A stretch of DNA of 64,000 bases from Sphingomonadales bacterium UBA2683 (GTDB lineage: Bacteria > Pseudomonadota > Alphaproteobacteria > Sphingomonadales > Sphingomonadaceae), in the NCBI GenBank assembly GCA_002354635.1, contig DELZ01000001.1:124001-188000 (forward strand), written 5' to 3'. The notes beneath the pieces are model-generated. The model saw only the letters and a program-made list of their open reading frames with translations, was not told the DNA's origin and made no database searches. Positions 1 through 7,393 of this stretch are shown piece after piece. The position numbers and the translations under genes were made by a program. Each line of letters opens with the position of its first letter. Positions within the stretch are counted from its first letter, which is position 1.

Positions 1-1
1 C

Positions 2-403
2 ATGCGGGTGATGCAGGAAGAGATTTTCGGTCCGATACTGCCGGTCAAAACCTACCGTAACCTTGACGAGGTGATCGACTATGTGAACGATCACGACCGG
101 CCGCTCGGGCTCTATTATTTTGGTGAGACCGAGAGCGACAAGCGCCGGGTACTCGACAAGACGATCTCCGGCGGCGTGACCGTGAATGACGTGATTTTCC
201 ATATCGCGCAGCATGACCTCCCCTTTGGCGGGGTCGGTCCGTCCGGCATGGGCGCCTATACCGGCCCCGACGGCTTCAAGGAATTCAGCCATGCCAAGGC
301 GGTCTATCGTCAGCCGAAGATCAATATCGCCAAAATTGCTGGTTTTCTTCCGCCTTATGGTGCGGCTACGGAAAAGACCATGAAACAGCAGATGAAACTC
401 TAG
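2..403 (+). CDS. Aldehyde dehydrogenase, C-terminal part (coniferyl-aldehyde dehydrogenase-like)
   Basis: This is the C-terminal 133 residues of an NAD(P)-dependent aldehyde dehydrogenase; the true start and the catalytic cysteine lie upstream of the window. The visible part opens with the family motif EEIFGP, followed by the segment NDHDRPLGLYYFG and the late motif FGGVGPSGMGAYTG, a pattern typical of the coniferyl-aldehyde dehydrogenase branch. It probably oxidises an aromatic or aliphatic aldehyde to the acid in the cytoplasm. A CoA-transferase starts 12 nt after its stop codon, so the two are probably cotranscribed. The branch assignment is inference; membership of the superfamily is firm. 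Confidence 0.85.
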   Translation: MRVMQEEIFGPILPVKTYRNLDEVIDYVNDHDRPLGLYYFGETESDKRRVLDKTISGGVTVNDVIFHIAQHDLPFGGVGPSGMGAYTGPDGFKEFSHAKAVYRQPKINIAKIAGFLPPYGAATEKTMKQQMKL

Positions 404-415
404 CGTCAGGCAAAT

Positions 416-1585
416 ATGGCAGAATTTCCGTTAGCGGGGCTCAAGGTCCTCGATTTTTCGCGCGTTGTGGCCGGCCCCTATGCCACGCGTATGTTATCCG
501 ACCTCGGAGCAGACGTGCTCAAGGTGGAACCGCCGGAAGGGGATGTGACGCGCAAGCTGGCCAAGCGGGAAAGCGGTGTCAGCGGTAATTATCTGCAGCT
601 GAATATCGGCAAACGCAATATCTGCGTCGATCTGAAGGCGGATGGTGCCCGCGAGTTGATACACAAGCTGGCAACGCAGGCCGATATCGTTGTCGAGAAT
701 TTTCGCCCCGGAGTGATGGATAAATTCGGCGTCGGCTGGACAGACCTTTCCAAGGCAAACCCGCGGCTCGTCATGCTTTCGATTTCCGGCTACGGACAAA
801 ATGGCCCGGAGCGGGGGCGAGCGGCCTATGCGCCTGTTCTCCACGCGGAAAGCGGCCTGATTGCCCGGCAAGCCGAAATGAGCGGTGCCAAACCGACAGA
901 TATCCAGTTTGCCATGGCGGACAGTTACAGTTCCCTGCACGGGATCATTGCGATATTGTCGGCCTTGCGCGCACTCGACCAGACCGGTGAAGGCCAGCAT
1001 ATTGATCTTGCGATGCTGAATGTACTGCATTCGGCCGATGACTATGCCCATTTTGCGCTGGACAATATTTGGCCCAAAGCACCCGAAACGCTGGTCTGGG
1101 AAGCCCCTGGCGATCGTCAGATCCTGATCACCGGGGACATGAAATGGCTCTGGATCATGTTCTCGACGAAAGATGGTCTGCAGGACCCCACGCCCAAAGG
1201 TTCGGATGTCGCGACCAAGGTGCGCTTGCGACGCGAGGCGATGGAGCAGCATATACTGTCGCACGAAAGTTTCGATGCGCTGACGGCAACGCTGAACCGG
1301 CTCAACCTCGCTTGGGGTGAAGTATATCCGTTCGGACCGGACGTCTATGAACAAACCAGTATCAAGGCGCTGGGCACGATCGTCGATGTAACGGATGACG
1401 ACGGCAATGCCCGGCGGACCGTACAGTCGCCCTACCGTTTCTCGAAATCGAAAAGCGGCATTGATAGCACCGCCAGAACCGCAAAGCGCGGCGAGCATAA
1501 TGTCGCCGCGCTTCAGGATTGGTTGGATATGGACGAAAGTGAAATCAGCGCGCTTGCCAAAAGCGAGGCGCTCATTTCGTCATAG
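416..1585 (+). CDS. CaiB/BaiF (family III) CoA-transferase
   Basis: A 389-residue protein of normal length for a family III CoA-transferase, which moves CoA between carboxylic acids. It starts with the family pattern LAGLKVLDFSRVVAGP and has GADVLKVEPPEGD and VVENFRPGVMDKFG. The aspartate in FAMADS falls at residue 169, where formyl-CoA transferase has its catalytic Asp. The substrate cannot be told from sequence. It follows the aldehyde dehydrogenase closely, which suggests activation of an acid made by that enzyme. Its stop codon lies 1 nt from the stop of the convergent helicase gene. Confidence 0.9.
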   Translation: MAEFPLAGLKVLDFSRVVAGPYATRMLSDLGADVLKVEPPEGDVTRKLAKRESGVSGNYLQLNIGKRNICVDLKADGARELIHKLATQADIVVENFRPGVMDKFGVGWTDLSKANPRLVMLSISGYGQNGPERGRAAYAPVLHAESGLIARQAEMSGAKPTDIQFAMADSYSSLHGIIAILSALRALDQTGEGQHIDLAMLNVLHSADDYAHFALDNIWPKAPETLVWEAPGDRQILITGDMKWLWIMFSTKDGLQDPTPKGSDVATKVRLRREAMEQHILSHESFDALTATLNRLNLAWGEVYPFGPDVYEQTSIKALGTIVDVTDDDGNARRTVQSPYRFSKSKSGIDSTARTAKRGEHNVAALQDWLDMDESEISALAKSEALISS

Positions 1586-1586
1586 G

Positions 1587-2963
1587 CTAGGCGTCCGCGT
1601 TGCGTGCCTGACGGCGCTTGAACGACTTCGCGCCATTGTTCCAGTGCTTGGGTCCATCACTCTTGGCGCTCGAACCCGGTCCGCCACGACCCGACCCGGT
1701 GCCGCCGCCGGGGCGACCCTTGCGCGAACTGTGCTTGTTCTTCGGAGGTCCGCTGCGGGTTGGTGTCGCACCATAGCGTTTCGGTTTCTGGCCATAGATA
1801 CGCGGCGCCACTTCTTCGCGTGGCGGTTCATCATAGCCTTCCGGCAATGCGACCACGTCGGGTTTCACACCGGTCAGCTTAACGACATCACGCAGAAACT
1901 GACGCTCGTCGGGAGCAACCAGCGAGTAGGAAATGCCGCTTGCTCCGGCCCGTGCTGTCCGGCCGATGCGGTGGACATATTGCTCGGACACATTGGGCAT
2001 GTCGAAATTGATGACATGGGTGATGCCGTCGACATCAATCCCGCGCGCCGCAATATCTGTGGCAACCAGAATGTTGATCTTGCCCGACTTGAAGTCACCC
2101 AGAGCGCGTTCGCGCTGCGGTTGGCTCTTGTTGCCGTGGATCGCGGCGGAATGGATTCCGACCGCCATCAGATTTTTCACAACCTTGTCTGCGCCATGTT
2201 TCGTCTGGGTGAAAACCAGCATATGGTCGGGATTTTCATTGTTGATGAAATCCTTCAGCAGACGCTGCTTGTCGTCCTGATTGATATAGGTGACCTTCTG
2301 GTCCACCCGCTCGGCGGTTGTCGATTGCGGCGCAACCGATACCTGGACCGGATTGGTCAGGAACTGGTCGGCCAGCTGCGAGATCGTTTTCGGCATGGTC
2401 GCCGAGAAGAACAAGCTCTGACGCTGCTTGGGCAACATCGGAACGATCTTCTTCAACGGGACGATGAAGCCGAGATCAAGCATCTGGTCGGCTTCGTCGA
2501 GCACCAGGATTTCGACCTTGGACAGCGTCAGGTAGCGTTGATCAATCAGATCAAGCAGACGGCCGGGGGTTGCGACCAATACGTCAACACCACGTTCCAA
2601 AATGCGCTTCTGCCGGTTGATCGGTACACCGCCGAACGCAGAAGTCACGAACAGACCGAGACCCTTGGAATAACCGGTCATGCTGTCGGCAATCTGCCGT
2701 GCGAGCTCGCGGGTCGGCGCCAGAACCAGCATCCGGCATTCGAAGCGGCCAGCGCGACGTTTGTCATTCAACAGGTGATGGATCGATGGCAGCGAGAAAG
2801 CGGCGGTCTTGCCAGTACCGGTTTGAGCGATACCGAGAATGTCCTTGCCTTCCAGCGCCGGCGGAATCGCCTGCTGCTGAATAGGGGACGGAGTGGTATA
2901 GCCGCCTTCGGCCACGCGCTTTTGAATAGGTTCCGCGAGTGCGAAATCAGAAAATTTAGTCAA
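1587..2963 (-). CDS. DEAD-box ATP-dependent RNA helicase (RhlE-like)
   Basis: All core motifs are visible: the Q motif (YTTPSPIQQQAIP), Walker A AQTGTGKT, PTRELA, the DEAD box in VLDEADQM, SAT in FFSATM, and HRIGRTARAG. A basic Gly/Arg/Ser-rich tail of about 90 residues follows and probably binds RNA. I chose a TTG start at 2963 because AAGG lies 8 nt upstream and the protein then begins MTKFSDFALAEP, directly before the Q motif; a GTG at 3011 would add 16 atypical residues. It probably unwinds structured RNA in ribosome assembly or cold adaptation. A promoter near 3168-3195 implies a leader of about 200 nt. Confidence 0.93.
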   Translation of the reverse strand: MTKFSDFALAEPIQKRVAEGGYTTPSPIQQQAIPPALEGKDILGIAQTGTGKTAAFSLPSIHHLLNDKRRAGRFECRMLVLAPTRELARQIADSMTGYSKGLGLFVTSAFGGVPINRQKRILERGVDVLVATPGRLLDLIDQRYLTLSKVEILVLDEADQMLDLGFIVPLKKIVPMLPKQRQSLFFSATMPKTISQLADQFLTNPVQVSVAPQSTTAERVDQKVTYINQDDKQRLLKDFINNENPDHMLVFTQTKHGADKVVKNLMAVGIHSAAIHGNKSQPQRERALGDFKSGKINILVATDIAARGIDVDGITHVINFDMPNVSEQYVHRIGRTARAGASGISYSLVAPDERQFLRDVVKLTGVKPDVVALPEGYDEPPREEVAPRIYGQKPKRYGATPTRSGPPKNKHSSRKGRPGGGTGSGRGGPGSSAKSDGPKHWNNGAKSFKRRQARNADA

Positions 2964-3167
2964 AGATAATACCTTAAAATAAGCAGCCAGTGGGCGCAGC
3001 ACGAGATTCACTCATGCGCGCGTTCGCCGTCGGTTAAGACGACCCGCGTGATCAGGCTGCCGGAAAGAAAGAAGCAATGAAGGCGATAGGTTCGAGATGA
3101 TCTTGTCACCTCTCACGCAGAACTCTCGCCAGACGGTCAATTCATATTGCCGCCTTTGCTGCGATGC

Positions 3168-3195
3168 AACATAGGTGGTTTCGTATTTTTGTCAA
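3168..3195 (-). promoter_or_regulatory. Sigma70-like promoter for the DEAD-box helicase
   Basis: Read on the minus strand there is a perfect TTGACA (3195-3190), a 16-nt spacer and TATGTT (3173-3168). Transcription would begin about 3161, giving an unusually long leader of roughly 200 nt before the TTG start codon at 2963. Confidence 0.5.
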
Positions 3196-3255
3196 GCCTT
3201 ACAGTGAACCTCCAGCATATCTAATCGATGAAATGATCAAATGTTACGCTGTCGT

Positions 3256-3284
3256 TTGACAACCCCCCCGGTTTCAACGATGAT
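3256..3284 (+). promoter_or_regulatory. Sigma70-like promoter for yceI
   Basis: TTGACA at 3256-3261 is followed by a 17-nt C-rich spacer and GATGAT at 3279-3284 (4 of 6 matches to the -10 consensus). It lies 75 nt upstream of the yceI start codon and is divergent from the helicase promoter. Confidence 0.45.
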
Positions 3285-3358
3285 TTTGTAGGGCTCCCCC
3301 TTTGCCTGCTCACGTCAGGGCAGAACCTTGGCATTGTCATTTTAAGGAGACTTTACTC

Positions 3359-3985
3359 ATGCGCCTCCCCCTCGCTGTCGTGGTTCTGGCTGCAACCGCC
3401 CCCTTGCTCGCACAATCCGCCCCGGGAATACCAGGACAAGTGGATGCCTCGCGAGTCGTCGCCGGCACCTATACAGCTGATCCCTCCCACTCACTGATAG
3501 CATGGGAGGCCAATCATTTTGGCTTTAGCGATTATATTGGACTGTTCGGCGATGTGGCCGGTACGCTGAAGATCGATCCCGCCAATCTGACTGAGGCCAG
3601 AGTTGACGTGACTATTCCGATTTCCAAGGTGACGACCGCGAGTGCCGGACTGACTGAACATCTTTTACGCGCAGGCAAAGACGGAGCGAAGCCGGACTTC
3701 TTTGGCCCAGATCCCATCGATGCCCGTTTCGTATCAACCAGCGTGAATGCCGCAGGCAATGCCGCGATAATCGACGGCAACCTGACGCTAAACGGGATTA
3801 CCAAGCCGGTGACGCTCGACGTCGAATTCAGCGGTGCAGGAAATAATCCGTACAACAAGAAGCTCACTGTCGGCTTTTCTGCGACGACGACGATCAAGCG
3901 TAGCGAATTCGGTATAAATACCGCCATCCCTTTGGTGTCGGACGAAGTCGAGCTCGAAATCCATGTGGCATTTGAAAAGAATTGA
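3359..3985 (+). CDS. YceI family periplasmic protein
   Basis: A 208-residue protein with an N-terminal signal peptide (MRLPLAVVVLAATAPLLAQS). The mature part fits the YceI-like lipocalin fold: GTYTADPSHSLIAWEANHFGFSDYIGLF near the start, and later FVSTSV, GNLTLNGITKPVTLDVEF and RSEFGIN. YceI proteins bind isoprenoid or other lipids in the periplasm. The ATG at 3359 was chosen because AAGGAG lies 10 nt upstream and the signal peptide begins there; an upstream in-frame start at 3302 would bury it. It appears to be monocistronic, with its own promoter at 3256-3284. Confidence 0.9.
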   Translation: MRLPLAVVVLAATAPLLAQSAPGIPGQVDASRVVAGTYTADPSHSLIAWEANHFGFSDYIGLFGDVAGTLKIDPANLTEARVDVTIPISKVTTASAGLTEHLLRAGKDGAKPDFFGPDPIDARFVSTSVNAAGNAAIIDGNLTLNGITKPVTLDVEFSGAGNNPYNKKLTVGFSATTTIKRSEFGINTAIPLVSDEVELEIHVAFEKN

Positions 3986-4198
3986 TTGGGTCTGCAATCA
4001 TTCGAGACCGGTTTGTTTCGTCCGATCGCCTACTTCTCAAACCCCGGCCCATTACCCATTGCATCCGTACGAATGCGGATTTTCAAACATGGACATCTCC
4101 GTCCTTCGCACTTGAAGCAGAAGTCAGAGTGTCTAGAGTGATTTTTTTGGCGTCTTCGCTAGCAGCGCGACGCTTTTCCCAGCAGGACGGATGATATC

Positions 4199-5986
4199 AT
4201 GCGCAATCTAATACTATCTTCTCTCTCTTTGGCGGCCATGGGATTGAGCCCAGCAAACGCGCAGGAAACAAATTCCGAGCAGCCCGTCCTGGAGATCGGC
4301 AGCGGTGGTCGCCCAGTTGGCGAATCTTGGTCGCGAAGTCCCGTCCATGCCCAGCATGGCATGGCGGCGACCGCCCATCCGTTGGCCAGCCAGATCGCCA
4401 TCGATATCTTGAAGAAAGGCGGCACAGCGGTTGATGCCGCAATTGCCGCCAACGCGGCGCTTGGCCTGATGGAGCCGACCGGCAATGGCATCGGCGGCGA
4501 TCTGTTCGCAATTATCTGGGATCCGAAATCACGGAAACTTTATGGTCTGAACGGGTCGGGCAAAAGCCCGATGGGGACCAGCTACAAGCAATTCATCAAA
4601 CAGCTCAAGGGCAGCAAGACCATTCCGCCCTTCGGCCCGATGCCGGTGACCGTTCCCGGCACAGTCGACGCCTGGTTCGAAATGCACGACCGGTTCGGCA
4701 AGCTCAGCATGGCCGACATTCTTGCGCCGACCATCAGCTATGCCCGCGAGGGCCATCCGATCGCGCCGGTGATCGGCTATTATCTGAACGGCAACCTCAG
4801 CCGGTTCGAGCAAAACCTCGACATGATCGGCGAGTTCGACAATGCGCGGAACACCTATTTCAAGGACGGTCCGCCCAAGGCTGGCGAGATTTTCAAGAAT
4901 CCGGACCTCGCCGGCACATTGAGCAAGATTGCCGCAGGTGGCCGCGATGCATTCTACAAGGGCGACATCGCCAAGACCATCGACGCCTATTTCAAGCGGA
5001 TCGGCGGCAATTTGCGCTACGAGGATTTCGCCGCGCACGACAGCAAGTGGGTCGAACCGGGCTGTGTGGTCTATCGCAGCGGCTATGAATTGTGCGAACT
5101 GCCTCCCAACTCGCAGGGGTTCGCGGCGCTGCAAATGGCGAATATCCTGAAAAATGTCGATCTGAGCCAGTGGCCGCGCGGCAGTGCCGAGGTGCTCCAT
5201 TATATCACCGAAGCCAAAAGACTGGCGTTCGAGGATGTCGCTCGTTTCTATGCCGACCCCGATATTTCTCCTGCCCCGCTGGATTGGCTGCTTTCTGACG
5301 CTTATGGCAAGGAGCGTTTCGCCTTGATCGATCCGACAAAAGCCAATCCGGCGTTCGGTCCGGGCGAGCCCAAGCTGGAAGGCGAAGGCGACACAACCTA
5401 CCTGACCGTTGCCGACAAGGACGGCATGATGGTCTCGCTGATCCAGTCCAATTATCGCGGCATGGGCAGCGGTCTGGTCGCCGATGGCCTCGGCTTCATG
5501 TTTCAGGATCGCGGCGAACTCTATTCGCTCGATGCCGATCATCCCAATGTCTATGCTCCCGGCAAACGCCCGTTCCAGACGATCATTCCGGCCTTCATGA
5601 AAAAGGACGGCAAACCCTTCATGTCCTTCGGCCTGATGGGCGGCGGCATGCAGCCGCAGGGCCATGTGCAAGTGATGATCAATCTGGTCGATTATGGCAT
5701 GAACCTGCAGGAAGCTGGTGACGCCGCCCGCCTGAACCATGATGGCGGACGCCAGCCGACCGACGATCTCGCTGGAACCGGCGCCGATTTGCTGGGCGTT
5801 CTCAATGTAGAGCCGGGCATCTCGACAGAAACCGTCGAACGGCTCAAGGCGATGGGCCACAAGGTCGAAATCGTGAGCAACGGCGCAATGTTCGGCGGAT
5901 ACCAGGCAATCACGCGCGATGCGGACACCGGCGTCTACACCGGCGCCACCGAAATGCGCAAGGATGGCCAGGCCATCGGCTACTGA
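4199..5986 (+). CDS. ggt: Gamma-glutamyltransferase (Ntn hydrolase), periplasmic
   Basis: A 595-residue precursor with a signal peptide (ending near SPANAQ). The large-subunit region has HPLASQIAIDILKKGGTAVDAAIAANAALGLMEP and GNGIGGDLFA. The autocatalytic cleavage site is GEGD/TTYL near residue 398, where the first Thr becomes the nucleophile of the small subunit. It cleaves or transfers gamma-glutamyl groups, for example from glutathione, in the periplasm. A weak AGGACGG precedes the ATG. The signature DRGELYSLD and GGGMQPQGHVQV are typical of bacterial GGT-like enzymes. It is followed by an exported DsrE-like gene after 48 nt. Confidence 0.93.
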   Translation: MRNLILSSLSLAAMGLSPANAQETNSEQPVLEIGSGGRPVGESWSRSPVHAQHGMAATAHPLASQIAIDILKKGGTAVDAAIAANAALGLMEPTGNGIGGDLFAIIWDPKSRKLYGLNGSGKSPMGTSYKQFIKQLKGSKTIPPFGPMPVTVPGTVDAWFEMHDRFGKLSMADILAPTISYAREGHPIAPVIGYYLNGNLSRFEQNLDMIGEFDNARNTYFKDGPPKAGEIFKNPDLAGTLSKIAAGGRDAFYKGDIAKTIDAYFKRIGGNLRYEDFAAHDSKWVEPGCVVYRSGYELCELPPNSQGFAALQMANILKNVDLSQWPRGSAEVLHYITEAKRLAFEDVARFYADPDISPAPLDWLLSDAYGKERFALIDPTKANPAFGPGEPKLEGEGDTTYLTVADKDGMMVSLIQSNYRGMGSGLVADGLGFMFQDRGELYSLDADHPNVYAPGKRPFQTIIPAFMKKDGKPFMSFGLMGGGMQPQGHVQVMINLVDYGMNLQEAGDAARLNHDGGRQPTDDLAGTGADLLGVLNVEPGISTETVERLKAMGHKVEIVSNGAMFGGYQAITRDADTGVYTGATEMRKDGQAIGY

Positions 5987-6034
5987 CTCTGCGTCACACC
6001 TGACTCACCTATCAACAGAAACTGGAACAGAAAA

Positions 6035-6580
6035 ATGCGAAAATTCGGTCTTGTCATGCTAATCCCGCTGCTCACTCTGGCGCAACCGGCATCGGCGCAA
6101 ATGGAAAATTTCAAAACCGGACCGGTGTTTGAGGATTTCGGCCCAACGGCGCCAGTGCAGATGGACGAGCCGGTTGCGACCGACGCACAGTTCAACCTGG
6201 CGTTTGACGTCGCCACGGCGGCCGAACCGGACAAGATCAACCGCACGATCGAAAGCGCGGCAAGGTTCATCAATATGCATGTTGCCGCAGGCATTCCGGA
6301 GGAGAATATCAATCTCGCCATCGTTGTCCATGGCGGTGCCGCCTTCGACCTGACCCGCCAGGAATTTTTCGCGGCACGCAAGGACGGCAGGAAAAATACC
6401 AGCGCCGCCGCCATCGCGCAGTTGCAGGAGCATGGTGTTAAATTCTACCTGTGCGGCCAAAGCGCCGCAGCGCATGGCATTGGCAACGCCGACCTGCTTC
6501 CCGGTGTGATGATGTCGCTGTCGGCGATGACCGCGCACGCCCTGCTGCAGCAGCAGGGCTATACGCTCAACCCCTTCTGA
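6035..6580 (+). CDS. Exported DsrE/YchN-like protein
   Basis: A 181-residue protein with an N-terminal hydrophobic signal peptide (MRKFGLVMLIPLLTLAQPASA). The rest resembles the DsrE/DsrF-like fold: NLAFDVATAAEPDKINRTIESAARFINMH, LAIVVHGGAAFDL, and a late single cysteine in GVKFYLCGQSAAA. DsrE-fold proteins handle sulfur or persulfide intermediates, but the exported subgroup has no settled role. It follows the gamma-glutamyltransferase in the same direction and precedes the nuclease-like gene by 18 nt, so the three may form an operon. A link to thiol or glutathione metabolism is inference from context only. Confidence 0.8.
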   Translation: MRKFGLVMLIPLLTLAQPASAQMENFKTGPVFEDFGPTAPVQMDEPVATDAQFNLAFDVATAAEPDKINRTIESAARFINMHVAAGIPEENINLAIVVHGGAAFDLTRQEFFAARKDGRKNTSAAAIAQLQEHGVKFYLCGQSAAAHGIGNADLLPGVMMSLSAMTAHALLQQQGYTLNPF

Positions 6581-6598
6581 TCCAGCAAGCAATCCTTG

Positions 6599-7294
6599 AT
6601 GTTGAAGGTCGCTAGTTACAATATTCACAAAGCCATTGGCACGGATCGGCGGCGCAATCCCGGCCGGATTGTCGACGTGCTCAACGAGATCGATGCCGAT
6701 ATCATCGCCTTGCAGGAAGCGGATCGCCGGTTCGGAGCCAGGGCCGCTGCGATACCGGAAAAATTGCTGGAAATGCACAGCGACTTTCGCGCGATCCCAC
6801 TGGACGTGCAGACCGATTCCATGGGTTGGCATGGCAATGCCCTGCTGGTGCGCAAATCCGTCGAACTGCTCGAGCATGACATAATGCACATCCCCTGCCT
6901 GGAACCGCGCGGTGCGATCATGGCGCGCTTCGCGATCGATGGAAAGGAACTGGCGGTGTTCGGCATGCATCTTGACCTGTCTGGCCTTTGGCGACGGCGG
7001 CAGGCGGCGGCGATCATCAAACACGCCCAACAAAAGGAACGGGACGTACCGGTCGTGCTGATGGGTGATCTGAATGAATGGAGCGCGGCCAGCGGTTGCC
7101 TGAAGGATTTTTCCCGCGCTTTCCAGATGGTCCATTGCGGCCGGAGTTTCCATTCGCGCGGCCCGATTGCCACGCTCGACCGGATCATGCATTCCGATGG
7201 AATCAGGGCCATCGCTGCCGGCGTCCATGACAGCCCGGCCGCACGCAAGGCATCCGATCACCTTCCGGTATGGGCTGAAATCGCTGTCAAATAG
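6599..7294 (+). CDS. Endonuclease/exonuclease/phosphatase (EEP) family protein
   Basis: A 231-residue cytoplasmic protein with the EEP fold signature in order: VASYNIHKAIGTDRRR, ALQEAD, GMHLDL, VLMGDLNEWS and the C-terminal SDHLPVWAEI. These supply the metal-binding Asn, Glu, Asp and His residues of the DNase I/Mg-dependent phosphodiesterase superfamily. The substrate could be DNA, RNA or a phospholipid. The ATG at 6599 is preceded directly by an in-frame TTG at 6596, and either could be used. It follows the DsrE-like gene closely and lies just upstream of the ccoN promoter region. Confidence 0.9.
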   Translation: MLKVASYNIHKAIGTDRRRNPGRIVDVLNEIDADIIALQEADRRFGARAAAIPEKLLEMHSDFRAIPLDVQTDSMGWHGNALLVRKSVELLEHDIMHIPCLEPRGAIMARFAIDGKELAVFGMHLDLSGLWRRRQAAAIIKHAQQKERDVPVVLMGDLNEWSAASGCLKDFSRAFQMVHCGRSFHSRGPIATLDRIMHSDGIRAIAAGVHDSPAARKASDHLPVWAEIAVK

Positions 7295-7317
7295 CGGTCA
7301 TTATCCCGCCGATTTGC

Positions 7318-7328
7318 TTACTACGTAA
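7318..7328. promoter_or_regulatory. Inverted repeat upstream of the cbb3 operon
   Basis: TTAC-TAC-GTAA is an exact interrupted inverted repeat 65 nt upstream of the ccoN start. No FNR/FixK consensus (TTGAT-N4-ATCAA) is seen in the 100-nt gap. The repeat could be a site for a FixJ-type regulator, but that is inference. Confidence 0.3.
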
Positions 7329-7393
7329 CTCTACCTATATGGCCCCGCCGCTTCCGCTGGTAGCGCCCTTCCTATACATCGGGGAAGGACGTT

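Larger units (their letters stand above)
2964..3358. other. Divergent intergenic region between helicase and yceI
   Basis: No gene is seen in these 395 bases. On the minus strand the stretch up to about 3161 would be the 5' leader of the helicase mRNA. A minus-strand and a plus-strand sigma70-like promoter lie back to back at 3168-3195 and 3256-3284. Short frames inside the leader (for example one beginning at 3018) end quickly and have no convincing ribosome site. Confidence 0.6.

Noticed and set aside
1395..2969. Long plus-strand open frame (524 codons) opposite the helicase
   Set aside because: It is the mirror of a gene with all DEAD-box motifs, has no ribosome site and encodes no known motif.
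4529..5860. Minus-strand open frame (443 codons) opposite gamma-glutamyltransferase
   Set aside because: Antisense shadow of a well-formed enzyme gene in GC-rich DNA; no family resemblance.
7295..7393. FNR/FixK box upstream of ccoN
   Set aside because: Searched for TTGAT-N4-ATCAA and near variants by eye and found none.
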